From a virus, in the IMG/VR virus record IMGVR_UViG_3300038954_000308, positions 1 through 30,813 of that record: a stretch of 30,813 nt of DNA, one strand, 5' to 3'. The notes beneath the pieces are model-generated. The model ran no database searches, was not told where the DNA came from, and was given only the letters and a program-made list of their open reading frames with translations. This document shows positions 22,046 through 28,699 of this stretch, piece after piece (positions within the stretch are counted from its first letter, which is position 1; each line of letters begins with the position of its first letter). A program made the position numbers and the translations under genes.

Positions 22046-23869
22046 TTATTGTATCATGCCCGGACTCAGGCCGCCAGCCTGAAGCTGCGCCAGTACCTCT
22101 GGAGGTATCTGCTGCGGTGCCCCTTGCGGAGGAACTCCACCTTGCGGAGGAACAGCTCCTTGCGGAGGAACTCCACCTTGCGGAGGAACTCCACCTTGCG
22201 GAGCCTGAGGCGGTGCCTGTTGTGCTTCTGATTTTTGAATCTCTGCCATCAGCTCTTCCTTGGCTGACATGGGAATATCGGAAAACTCAAGGAGTACTCT
22301 CGGCGGTATGGGGTATCCTTTGTCGGCAAGCTCCATGAGCTGCATGTAGGCCATCATCCTGAATGTCGGCGAGTTGGCCACCTCGTCAACCATGCAGTCG
22401 TACCTGTTTACGTCTGTCTCGATAGAGAAGTCCGGCGGAATAGGGGTGTCTACTATCTCGCTTACCTTGCTGGTGGTGTAGTTCTTCCTGAACATTTCTA
22501 TCATCTTAACCCCGAGTGAGCGCTGGGCAAATGACAGGTTCTCGTACAAGAACTGCGTGGCAAGCTGCCCCTGTCGCTGACGCAGGTTGATTATAATGCC
22601 GTTCTGGTCGCCACCGGGGGAAAGCCCCTGCATTTCGGCGTTAATCCCCACCATCCGTGCCGCCTGTTCGTGGCTCTGGTCAAGCTGTGCCAGCGCAACG
22701 GGGAACTCCGGCTGCGGGATGCGTTCGGGCTTGTCGCCGGTATATTTTATCATCTGCCCTGCGCCGGTCTGGTTGGCAAAGACGCTTTCATCCTCGACAG
22801 AACCATCCTTGTATATCCAGCCGGAAAACGGCATCTGAAGGATTGTTGCCATTATCTGCTGTGTCCGCTTGTTCTTCTCGTCCTGTATGTCCCGGACGGG
22901 GCGGACAAGTCCCTGCACCTTTCGGTACCACTTCTCAACTTCCGGCCTGAACGTGCACAGGACAGGGGTAAACGGGAAGTCGTTGGTCTCATACGGTGAC
23001 TTGTCGTCGTAGACCACCACGTCCTTCCCTACCACGATGGCGCATTTCATAATCTCCATGCGCTTCTCTATCACCTTCAGGCTGGGGACAAGCTGTTTCA
23101 GCTCGCGTATCTTGCCCTCGTCCACATCCTTGCTTATCACCCTGCTCCTGTCGGAGTCCGGGTCATACAGCACCCGCTTTTTCTCGGTGTCCTTGTACCA
23201 GTACTCGTTTACCGTCACGTACTTGTCGGAGTCGTAGTAGCGCGGGTACTTGTTGAAGTCCTCGTCCGGGGACTCTGCCTCAAGCTGCTCGATATCCTTT
23301 GCCGCGTCCTCGTACTGCCGCATAAGGTCTCTTCGGGGGCGAAGGGCGTTGCGTATCATGTATTCTGCGTCGGAGAAGTCCGGCAGCTCGACAAACGGGT
23401 CAAACAGTATCCTGAACGGTGACACCGAACCAAGCCGGAAGTCGCCGTTTACGAGGTCTCTCTCGTAGTCAAGGAATGACTCGACCCATCCGAGCCCGCC
23501 GATAGACGCGTTGTAGAATGACTGGGACACGAAGTGGTACCCGCCCCCGTTTGCCATCGTCCACTTGATAAGCTGGCTCATCACCTCTGCCCCGGTCTGG
23601 TCACGGCTCTGTACCGGGAAGGCACGGATATCTGAGCGGTTCTGCATCTGGAATCCAACAACCACGTCGATGGGCTTCTTGGTGATGTTGATGGTGATAG
23701 GCGGCCTGCCCTTTGATATAAGCTCGTCCCGCTGGTCACTGTCGAGCTGGTCGGACAGGTAGTAGTTGAAGTCTGTCTCCATCTGGTCAAACAACGATTG
23801 AAGCTCACGCTGGGCGAGCTTTTTCCGTTCTCTGAGGTCTTTGAGCAAATCAGATTCAGTGAATTTCAT
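22046..23869 (-). CDS. portal protein, P22 type
   Basis: This encodes 607 residues from the ATG at 23869 (MKFTESDLLKDLRERKKLAQ); a longer frame reads through the end of the previous gene. Diagnostic regions are the N-terminal helix with FDQMETDFNYYLSDQ, RPPITINITKKPIDVVVGFQ, GLGWVESFLDYERD, PFRILFDPFVELPDFSDAEY, and the stem-like VRPVRDIQDEKNKRTQQIMA. These agree with P22 gp1-like portals, the ring through which DNA is packaged and which holds the adaptor. The C terminus carries a Pro/Gly/Gln repeat. It lies next to TerL and a small gene, the standard packaging cluster. Confidence 0.8.
   Translation of the reverse strand: MKFTESDLLKDLRERKKLAQRELQSLFDQMETDFNYYLSDQLDSDQRDELISKGRPPITINITKKPIDVVVGFQMQNRSDIRAFPVQSRDQTGAEVMSQLIKWTMANGGGYHFVSQSFYNASIGGLGWVESFLDYERDLVNGDFRLGSVSPFRILFDPFVELPDFSDAEYMIRNALRPRRDLMRQYEDAAKDIEQLEAESPDEDFNKYPRYYDSDKYVTVNEYWYKDTEKKRVLYDPDSDRSRVISKDVDEGKIRELKQLVPSLKVIEKRMEIMKCAIVVGKDVVVYDDKSPYETNDFPFTPVLCTFRPEVEKWYRKVQGLVRPVRDIQDEKNKRTQQIMATILQMPFSGWIYKDGSVEDESVFANQTGAGQMIKYTGDKPERIPQPEFPVALAQLDQSHEQAARMVGINAEMQGLSPGGDQNGIIINLRQRQGQLATQFLYENLSFAQRSLGVKMIEMFRKNYTTSKVSEIVDTPIPPDFSIETDVNRYDCMVDEVANSPTFRMMAYMQLMELADKGYPIPPRVLLEFSDIPMSAKEELMAEIQKSEAQQAPPQAPQGGVPPQGGVPPQGAVPPQGGVPPQGAPQQIPPEVLAQLQAGGLSPGMIQ
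22123..22203 (-). repeat. four and a half 18-bp tandem units in the portal C terminus
   Basis: Near-identical units (CTTGCGGAGGAACTCCAC on the plus strand) start at 22123, 22141, 22159, 22177 and 22195 (last one partial). They code for GVPPQG hexads on the minus strand; the second unit differs in three bases. Near-identity at DNA level suggests recent expansion by slippage. The proline-rich tail may be a flexible arm inside the head. Confidence 0.85.
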
Positions 23870-24188
23870 CTTTCGTGCTCTCTTTTTTCTTGGCTCTGCT
23901 GGCCGCATTGCCAGCGGCATATCTTTTTGTTACGTCCTTTGACGGTTCAGGCAGGGCATCGAAGAAGTTGTGCTGTATCTGCTCCTTTACCTTTCCATCA
24001 ACGCGGTCGACTATCATCTGTACGATTGAGTTAAACTCGCGGACACCGCCTTTTTTGCCCTTGGCGACAGTGAGCATCTGGTCAACGATGACCTCCATGT
24101 TAGTCAGCTCGGTCTCCGGGTCAATCTCCTGAAGCTTGCGCTCTATTATTGTTTTAAATGTTGCGTCCACATTCTTTTTTCGTGACAT
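23856..24188 (-). CDS. small packaging-cluster protein (possible TerS-like)
   Basis: This encodes 110 residues from the ATG at 24188, with GGAGG at eight bases; another ATG at 24194 is too close to it. The sequence is helical and charged (VDATFKTIIERKLQEIDPET, VIVDQMLTVAKGKKGGV, FNSIVQMIVDRVDGKVKEQI). The IVDQML...KGGVREFNSIVQMIVDRVDGK stretch resembles short phage proteins of the DUF5681 kind. Small terminase subunits usually lie before TerL, whereas this one lies between TerL and portal, so a TerS role is only possible. It shares one base with the TerL end and overlaps the portal start by 14 bases. Confidence 0.5.
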   Translation of the reverse strand: MSRKKNVDATFKTIIERKLQEIDPETELTNMEVIVDQMLTVAKGKKGGVREFNSIVQMIVDRVDGKVKEQIQHNFFDALPEPSKDVTKRYAAGNAASRAKKKESTKDEIH

Positions 24189-25825
24189 TACCATGTCCTC
24201 CAGTCTTTTGCTACCTTGTTTCGCAGGCGTGCGTCCATCCGCGTAAAAAAGTTGTTCCGTTTCTCAAGCTCGTGATGCGTTGATGACTTGGGAAAGGTTA
24301 CGGACAGTTTCTCGTCGTTTATCCGGGACAGGCAGTCCAGCATATCATCATGCGCCCCCTTGGGGTATTCGAGGTACTCGTTGTCGATAAAGCTCTGCAC
24401 GAGGTCAACGACCTTGCCGTCCTTCTGCCGGTAGGAGAGCTTTTCGGGGAATAGTATCTTCCCCTCCTCGAACAGCGGGACGAGCTTGCGTATCCGCACA
24501 TCCTTGCTCTCCGCCTTCGATGTTGACCCGAGGGGTTCCGGCATGGCTACCTGTACGCCTTCTATCTGCGCCTTTTCCCTGAAATATTCGAGGTCTGCCT
24601 GCATAGAAAACTTTTCATATCCACTGGCACGCGGGCTCCATTTTAGCATAAGGTCGCGGTAGGCTTCCCACCGCTGACGCAGGTTCAGCCGGTCGCGTAC
24701 CATGTCGAGTATATACCTGTTGTGGTGTGCGTCAACCCCCACTATCATCATCACGGTAAAGTCCGGCTCGTCCCCGCTCTTATCGTGAAACAGGCCGCCG
24801 GAGGGGTCGGCGATGAGGTAGAGGTTCATCTTCCCCTGCACCCGGGGGTAGTAGTTGAGCCAGTCGACGAGGAAGACCTGGTCTTCTTCCGGGACGGGGT
24901 TGAGGAGTATCTGGCAGGAGAATATATACCTTCCCATCTGCCGCCTTTTGAGGCGTAACTGCTCCTCTGTCCAGTATACCGGGTTGCCTTCCTCGCGCCC
25001 GTTATCAGTGCCGGGGTATTCCCGTACTTTCCAGTCCCCCTGCCGTTTGAGTATGGTATAGAGGTCGTGGTAGTGGTAGTACGTGCCGACTACGTGCGGG
25101 GTATAGTTCTCATCGACGAGGTTAAACGCCTGTCCGAAGGCGTGCTGTGTCTTGTCCCGCTGCTCCCGGGTACTGACTGACTCGTCATTTACGATGTCGT
25201 CAAATATGATGTCGGTAAAGTGTTTCCCCGTGGGAAGGTTATCAGTACCCCATGCTTCAAACGTTTCGTCGGTATAGGAACCCTCTCGTTTTACCCTGAT
25301 TGCATCAGACGAATGACGGGACTCGGTCTTGGGGTTTGCGAAGAATATCTCCGGCCAGCACCGCTTGAGTATGGAGTTGACCTCAAGCTCGTTTTTGATA
25401 CGCAGCAGGTGTGACCGTGCGAGTGAGCGGGTATGTGAGAATATACAGATACGGCTTTCAGGGTTTTTAATCGCCTTCCAGATGGGGAGGGCGAAGGTGT
25501 TGGTGGTGCTTTTGAAGTGCCCCCGTGCCCATATATCCATCGTCCAGCTGTGGTCGTCCTGCACCTCGTATACACGGTCGGCCACAAACGGGTCATTGAC
25601 CGGGAGGCCGAGGACGAAGTAGGAGAAGAAGAACAGGTCTTCACTTGTCATGGAGCGGATAATAGACATCATAGCGGCATCGTCCTTATCCATGCGGGCC
25701 TGCAGGAGGTCGTCGGCGATAGCCTCGTAGTTATACCTGTACGGGTATTCCCCGTGCGGGTTGAAGGTGTACAGCTGGTAGCTTCGCGCGTTTCCTGTTA
25801 TAACACCGCTTTCTTCCTGTTGCAT
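24188..25825 (-). CDS. terL: terminase large subunit
   Basis: This encodes 545 residues. The ATPase domain has a variant Walker A ARGHFKST (100-107) and a Walker B DIIFDD (205-210). The nuclease domain has LIADPSGG with Asp340 and HDDMLD with Asp493, Asp494 and Asp497 as likely metal ligands. It pumps DNA into the prohead through the portal and cuts it. Length is normal for the family. The start overlaps the previous gene by 28 bases and has only a weak ribosome binding site, so translational coupling is likely. Which packaging strategy it uses cannot be told by eye. Confidence 0.9.
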   Translation of the reverse strand: MQQEESGVITGNARSYQLYTFNPHGEYPYRYNYEAIADDLLQARMDKDDAAMMSIIRSMTSEDLFFFSYFVLGLPVNDPFVADRVYEVQDDHSWTMDIWARGHFKSTTNTFALPIWKAIKNPESRICIFSHTRSLARSHLLRIKNELEVNSILKRCWPEIFFANPKTESRHSSDAIRVKREGSYTDETFEAWGTDNLPTGKHFTDIIFDDIVNDESVSTREQRDKTQHAFGQAFNLVDENYTPHVVGTYYHYHDLYTILKRQGDWKVREYPGTDNGREEGNPVYWTEEQLRLKRRQMGRYIFSCQILLNPVPEEDQVFLVDWLNYYPRVQGKMNLYLIADPSGGLFHDKSGDEPDFTVMMIVGVDAHHNRYILDMVRDRLNLRQRWEAYRDLMLKWSPRASGYEKFSMQADLEYFREKAQIEGVQVAMPEPLGSTSKAESKDVRIRKLVPLFEEGKILFPEKLSYRQKDGKVVDLVQSFIDNEYLEYPKGAHDDMLDCLSRINDEKLSVTFPKSSTHHELEKRNNFFTRMDARLRNKVAKDWRTW

Positions 25826-26085
25826 ACCGGTTCATCCATGTCAATATCCTCCTCATCGGCGGTTATCCCGATAGCAACGATTCCATATTCCTTGGAGCCG
25901 TCGTCATAATCGGTGGTTTCAAATAGATGGTCTATAAGCTCAATACCCTGTTCTTGAAACAGGTCAACGACATGGCGAAGAAGCGTGTGCCGAAGAGACA
26001 GTTCGCTTTTCTTCGTCAGGCTGTATACCCGGAGCGAAGTCCGGTACATGTGACGCTGCGGCTTAATGTCTCTTATCTTTCTCAT
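25798..26085 (-). CDS. hypothetical protein before TerL
   Basis: This encodes 95 residues from the ATG at 26085 (GGAGAAGATGT upstream). A longer open frame exists, but its N-terminal part is the Ser/Cys-rich shadow of the preceding gene. The product has a basic start (MRKIRDIKPQRHMYRTSLRV), a helical middle (LRHTLLRHVVDLFQEQGIEL) and an acidic strand-rich part (EYGIVAIGITADEEDIDMDE). Being directly upstream of terL it could be the small terminase subunit, but no recognisable helix-turn-helix is present. Confidence 0.5.
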   Translation of the reverse strand: MRKIRDIKPQRHMYRTSLRVYSLTKKSELSLRHTLLRHVVDLFQEQGIELIDHLFETTDYDDGSKEYGIVAIGITADEEDIDMDEPVCNRKKAVL

Positions 26086-26251
26086 ACATCTTCTCCTGCT
26101 GTGCGCCCGCGATGTCCCTGATGAGGCGCTCCCGGAACACGTTCCTGTAGTACAAGCGCAACCGGAACTGCATGTCGTCCGGGACGACAGGGGAGCTTCC
26201 GTCAGGATAGGTGACATCTTCTACGCGCCATAATGAACCCCAGAATATCAT
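26063..26251 (-). CDS. hypothetical small protein
   Basis: This encodes 62 residues from an ATG overlapping the preceding stop (ATGA), with GGGGGTATTTGA upstream. The sequence MIFWGSLWRVEDVTYPDGSS is followed by VVPDDMQFRLRLYYRNVFRE and a charged end (QQEKMYEKDKRH). The 23-base overlap with the next gene shows tight packing. No family is recognised. Confidence 0.5.
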   Translation of the reverse strand: MIFWGSLWRVEDVTYPDGSSPVVPDDMQFRLRLYYRNVFRERLIRDIAGAQQEKMYEKDKRH

Positions 26252-26475
26252 TCAAATACCCCCTGCATGTTATCCGGGAGAGGAACCCATCGGCGTGCAT
26301 CACTTGGCCGATAGACGAGGAATTTTTCATCACCTCCCCACCAGTACTCGTCCTTGTGGTGCTTCGGGCTTACCCTCTGGAGCACCCGGTACTCGCCCCT
26401 GTACATCTGCACGAGACACCACGTATCAAACGGTGGCACCTCCTCCGGCTTTCGCCACTCGTGAACCCTGCTCAC
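26248..26475 (-). CDS. DUF551-like small protein, GTG start
   Basis: The GTG at 26475 overlaps the preceding stop (GTGA) and has GGAGG five bases upstream, so it is preferred to the ATG four codons earlier. The 75-residue product shows the DUF551 layout: HEWRKPEEVPPFDTWCLVQM, strands with GEYRVLQRV, and the closing SDARRWVPLPDN, equivalent to the family's WMPLPEPP end. Function of the family is unknown. A second member lies at 2490-2831; the two are divergent in sequence. Confidence 0.6.
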   Translation of the reverse strand: MSRVHEWRKPEEVPPFDTWCLVQMYRGEYRVLQRVSPKHHKDEYWWGGDEKFLVYRPSDARRWVPLPDNMQGVFE

Positions 26476-26870
26476 ACGAACCTCCATGCCACTATATCAT
26501 CCATGCTGAATTTCATGCCGGAGCTGGTAACAAAGTTCCCGTCGGAATCGACCCTCACGGTCGCGATTACGGAGTCTTTCGTCACCCCCTTGAGCCGGAC
26601 TTCACAAAGACTTCCGGGCGAAGGGTAGTAAATCTCTACCCATCCGTCACCATCCATCCGCCTCCCCTGAAAGGGACAGGCGTGCGTATGGTCGGTGAAG
26701 CCTCCCATCACCCTCCCGCTCATCGCCTTCTCGGAAGGATGGTTGGAGTTTACTGTATCAATAATTTCATTTACCTTCTCCGTAAAGTTTCTCAGGACTT
26801 CTCGAACCTCGCCCGGGGACATTGGCCTGTCAACCGCGTCAATATATTTCCCCGTGATTTTTTCAATCAT
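26472..26870 (-). CDS. hypothetical protein, 132 aa
   Basis: The start ATG at 26870 follows AAGGGGGAGTA. The N-terminal third is helical (MSPGEVREVLRNFTEKVNEI). The rest is strand-rich: GGFTDHTHACPFQGRR, VEIYYPSPGSLCEVRLKGVT, VIATVRVDSDGNFVTSSGMK. The two-His/one-Cys cluster DHTHAC could bind a metal, a suggestion only. It lies nine bases after the possibly leaderless gene and begins the run of overlapping genes that leads to terL. Confidence 0.5.
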   Translation of the reverse strand: MIEKITGKYIDAVDRPMSPGEVREVLRNFTEKVNEIIDTVNSNHPSEKAMSGRVMGGFTDHTHACPFQGRRMDGDGWVEIYYPSPGSLCEVRLKGVTKDSVIATVRVDSDGNFVTSSGMKFSMDDIVAWRFV

Positions 26871-26879
26871 TACTCCCCC

Positions 26880-27221
26880 TTATATTTTTATCTTCCTGAA
26901 ATCGAAGAAGAGGTCTACGGCAATTCCCACATGCCCGTTAATCCCTTCCCCGGTATCAAGCTTCTCGCTGGCGTAGTATTTATACGACATCCACAAAAGC
27001 TTTTTCGACTGGCTCTTATCCACCTTGCGTGTCTCAAACACGGGCATCGACCGCATCTGCCACAACGCCGCATTATCCCGTATCTTATCCAGAAGCACAC
27101 CCCGGACAATGGCATCATCAACATCATCAGCCCAGCAACTCACGCTGCCACCTATAGCCAGTACCATGTACCCATAAGGGTATTTATCAAATTCCGGTAT
27201 ATCCACCTGTGGAACCTCCAT
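26880..27221 (-). CDS. hypothetical protein, possibly translated from a leaderless mRNA
   Basis: This encodes 113 residues from the ATG at 27221 (MEVPQVDIPEFDKYPYGYMV). A longer frame begins with TTG inside the promoter and is not credible. There is no ribosome binding site; instead a -10-like ATACTT ends six bases before the ATG, so transcription may start at or next to the start codon. The protein has a strand LAIGGSVSCW, then ADDVDDAIVRGVLLDKIRDN, and ends LFFDFRKIKI. No family is recognised. It would be the first gene of the transcript leading to terL. Confidence 0.55.
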   Translation of the reverse strand: MEVPQVDIPEFDKYPYGYMVLAIGGSVSCWADDVDDAIVRGVLLDKIRDNAALWQMRSMPVFETRKVDKSQSKKLLWMSYKYYASEKLDTGEGINGHVGIAVDLFFDFRKIKI

Positions 27222-27227
27222 GATAGC

Positions 27228-27256
27228 AAGTATCGCACACCTGAACAGAATGTCAA
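27228..27256 (-). promoter_or_regulatory. sigma70-type promoter before the terL gene run
   Basis: On the minus strand TTGACA (27256-27251), a 17-base spacer (27250-27234) and ATACTT (27233-27228). The -35 box is perfect; the -10 is poor in register. The predicted start falls at about 27221, the A of the ATG. It lies directly after a terminator, so it starts a new transcription unit. Confidence 0.5.
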
Positions 27257-27258
27257 GC

Positions 27259-27283
27259 AAAAAAGGCTGAAGCAGTGCACCTT
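27259..27283 (-). terminator. rho-independent terminator upstream of the terL transcription unit
   Basis: On the minus strand AAGGTG (27283-27278) pairs with CAGCCTT (one bulged G) around loop CACTGCTT, followed by a run of six T. The stem is short but followed by a good U-tract, and the next promoter's -35 box starts three bases later. Confidence 0.55.
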
Positions 27284-27330
27284 ATGGTCTGGAATGGGAG
27301 GTGGGGTGTGTGTGGGTTAATACCTTACTC

Positions 27331-27376
27331 GCACGCCCCCGGAAAGGTCAGCCACCCCTTTTTGCCGGGAGCATGC
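27331..27376 (-). ncRNA. 17-bp two-part hairpin in the 27.3 kb gap
   Basis: On the minus strand GCATGCTCCCGG (27376-27365) pairs with CCGGGGGCGTGC (27342-27331), twelve pairs with two G-U. Above it, after a three-base bulge, AAAGG (27361-27357) pairs with CCTTT (27347-27343) around a nine-base loop. No coding capacity is evident. It is the second of two strong hairpins encountered when the gap is transcribed leftward. Confidence 0.6.
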
Positions 27377-27386
27377 TACTGGCACC

Positions 27387-27426
27387 GGGGAGAAATTAGA
27401 CTGACGTGTCAGTTTAACTTCCCCCC
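27387..27426 (-). ncRNA. 19-bp hairpin/near-palindrome in the 27.3 kb gap
   Basis: The two 19-base arms (27387-27405 and 27408-27426) flank a GT dinucleotide and pair at 18 of 19 positions on the minus strand, including two G-U and one A-C mismatch. The inner TTAnACTGAC/GTCAGTnTAA core is a near-perfect DNA palindrome. No U-tract follows, so it is not a classical terminator. Options are an operator, an RNase III processing site or part of a structured RNA. The rest of the 27261-27464 gap holds no gene. Confidence 0.65.
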
Positions 27427-27464
27427 AGTTACAGAATTTGTGCAGTTTCTCCCTTTTCTCCTGT

Positions 27465-27737
27465 TTATCCTACTTCGATACTTACGGATTCACCGACACT
27501 CAAAGATTCCTCTATGTCCTGTAATCCCTTCTTGTCGGCCAGTAGTGCCTTTACGGCCTTGACCGTTTCATCGCTGAACATGTTTTCCAGCTTTTTAACG
27601 GTCATTTTCACCGGCCGGAAGTCTGGGCTTTCAAGGATTACGCGAGTATAAGTCTTGTCCGATATTTCAGACTTTTCAATACCCACTACCTTGAAATTAC
27701 TCGTTGTGGCATTTCCCTGTTTTACTTTTATGCTCAT
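27465..27737 (-). CDS. hypothetical beta-rich protein, 90 aa
   Basis: The start ATG at 27737 follows AAGGGAGACAGAC. Alternating strand pattern (FKVVGIEKSEISDKTYTRVI, FRPVKMTVKKLENMF), a helix with DETVKAVKALLADKKG, and a strand end (SVSIEVG). It looks like a small single-domain cytosolic protein, possibly OB- or SH3-like, but no family is recognised. It is the last gene of the first leftward unit before the hairpin-rich gap. Confidence 0.55.
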   Translation of the reverse strand: MSIKVKQGNATTSNFKVVGIEKSEISDKTYTRVILESPDFRPVKMTVKKLENMFSDETVKAVKALLADKKGLQDIEESLSVGESVSIEVG

Positions 27738-27767
27738 GTCTGTCTCCCTTTTTATTGGTTTTGTTGT

Positions 27768-27911
27768 TTATACACGGATAAAGTCAACCGTGTATCCTTT
27801 ACCTTCGTATACTTTCAACAATTCCCCGGCTTCTTGTGTATCCCATCCTTGCCGAAAGTATACCTTTACTAACCTTTTCTTACGGTCAATCAATACCCTT
27901 GCTATCTGCAT
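27768..27911 (-). CDS. 47-residue hypothetical protein
   Basis: The ATG at 27911 is two bases after the upstream stop (TGAGAATG), indicating coupling. The product MQIARVLIDRKKRLVKVYFR is followed by QGWDTQEAGELLKVYEGKGY and TVDFIRV: a strand-strand-helix-strand pattern in a basic protein. The clear start coupling and sensible amino-acid composition support a real gene. Function unknown. Confidence 0.55.
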   Translation of the reverse strand: MQIARVLIDRKKRLVKVYFRQGWDTQEAGELLKVYEGKGYTVDFIRV

Positions 27912-27913
27912 TC

Positions 27914-28120
27914 TCAACAAACCTTTAGTTTATTAAGAAGTATTTGCTTTTCTCTGGGTATTTCCGGGATGCGCTCGAATAATATCCCGGCTACTCGCTC
28001 CCCGTGTTCCCGTACCCGCCGAATGTCGGCGGGACTGGTACACACGTACCAGACGCCTTCACGGGCAAGCACGGTACGAGTGACCGCATTCCCTTTTCTC
28101 TTCTCAATAACTCTTATCAT
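27914..28120 (-). CDS. first gene of the leftward unit, hypothetical basic protein
   Basis: This encodes 68 residues, MIRVIEKRKGNAVTRTVLAR onward, with a second part DIRRVREHGERVAGILFERI and a Lys-rich tail. It is rich in Arg and Lys and could bind nucleic acid, but no motif is recognised. No good ribosome binding site precedes the ATG at 28120; the upstream leader is long and structured, so start access may be controlled by RNA folding. Confidence 0.5.
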   Translation of the reverse strand: MIRVIEKRKGNAVTRTVLAREGVWYVCTSPADIRRVREHGERVAGILFERIPEIPREKQILLNKLKVC

Positions 28121-28254
28121 GGTCGTTCAGGGAGAAACCGCACTTTACACCGGTCGTCCTATGCGCGCGCTTGCTCCGCTTGTGGGCTAACGGCTCCCCC
28201 CAGATTTTCTGGTGCGCGCGCCGGAATAACAACCGGCTATTTCAATGAACCATT
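28121..28254 (-). promoter_or_regulatory. structured 5' leader of the leftward unit
   Basis: On the minus strand the leader has a hairpin GCCGG-TTGTTATT-CCGGC. It then has GCGCGCGC pairing with a second GCGCGCGC about 50 bases later, enclosing a perfect CCAGA-AAA-TCTGG hairpin. No ORF with a ribosome binding site was found. The structures lie between the promoter and a gene that lacks an evident ribosome binding site. Confidence 0.5.
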
Positions 28255-28260
28255 GTGTAC

Positions 28261-28288
28261 ATGATACCACAATAAAATTTACTGTCAA
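28261..28288 (-). promoter_or_regulatory. leftward sigma70-type promoter with overlapping dyad
   Basis: On the minus strand TTGACA (28288-28283), a 16-base spacer and TATCAT (28266-28261, five of six). A dyad ATTGTG (28252-28257) / CACAAT (28268-28273) with a ten-base spacer is centred on the -10 box and could be an operator. It probably drives the first leftward genes. Confidence 0.65.
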
Positions 28289-28463
28289 CACTTTTTTGAA
28301 AAAAATCAGCGTATTTTCAAAAAAAATTACACTCGTCAAAACCGGCAATTCCAGCTATAAATATTTGTCTGCACAAATTCAGCTTTTTGATGATTAACTT
28401 TTGACCTGGACATTTTTCCGGTTTTTGTATATAAATTTATTCAAAAAAAATCTTGAAAAAGTC
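28289..28463. promoter_or_regulatory. AT-rich centre between divergent promoters
   Basis: No gene is seen. T-run/A-run dyads occur at 28292-28305 and 28314-28326, and again near 28440-28458 and at 28470-28480 within the rightward promoter spacer. Such tracts bend DNA and melt easily, so this may be an operator array, an activator region or an origin; no iteron or DnaA-box set was recognised. Confidence 0.4.
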
Positions 28464-28492
28464 TTGACATTTTTCAAAAAGTGATATAAAAT
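28464..28492 (+). promoter_or_regulatory. rightward strong sigma70-type promoter
   Basis: TTGACA (28464-28469), a 17-base spacer and TAAAAT (28487-28492, five of six). The predicted start near 28499 falls at the base of a 9-bp hairpin. It serves the right plus-strand unit beginning at 28700. Confidence 0.75.
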
Positions 28493-28498
28493 TTTAAT

Positions 28499-28699
28499 TG
28501 GTTGTTATGATTGTGCCTGTATAGCAACCATTGCCTACCGTATCTAATACCAGTGTACACCAGTGTATGCCGGGTAACGTACACGGGTAAGGGGATAGGC
28601 AAATGCCCAGTTTTTCATGGGCGAATCAGATTTTCCACACAAATGTGAGTGGTGTTTCCGGCTCACACTGTGTGAGTCGATATCAAGAGGAGGGTGGTC
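28499..28699 (+). promoter_or_regulatory. about 200-nt dyad-rich 5' leader
   Basis: Dyads in order are: GGTTGTTAT/ATAGCAACC (28500-28529); a long-range TTGCCTA (from 28530) / TAGGCAA pairing enclosing a ten-position ACCAGTGTAC/GTACACGGGT stem with one mismatch; GCCCA/TGGGC with an eight-base loop; and GGCTCAC/GTGAGTC with loop ACTGT shortly before the ribosome binding site GAGGAGG. ACCAGTGTA is also directly repeated. No ORF is seen. This could be a regulatory RNA leader. Confidence 0.5.

Noticed and set aside
22123-22203. CRISPR-like regular repeat
   Set aside because: The 18-bp units are contiguous without spacers and are in-frame coding repeats of the portal gene.
26211-27320. 369-codon plus-strand open frame
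   Set aside because: It spans four minus-strand genes with good start sites and a promoter/terminator pair; composition (His/Pro/Arg-rich) is not protein-like.
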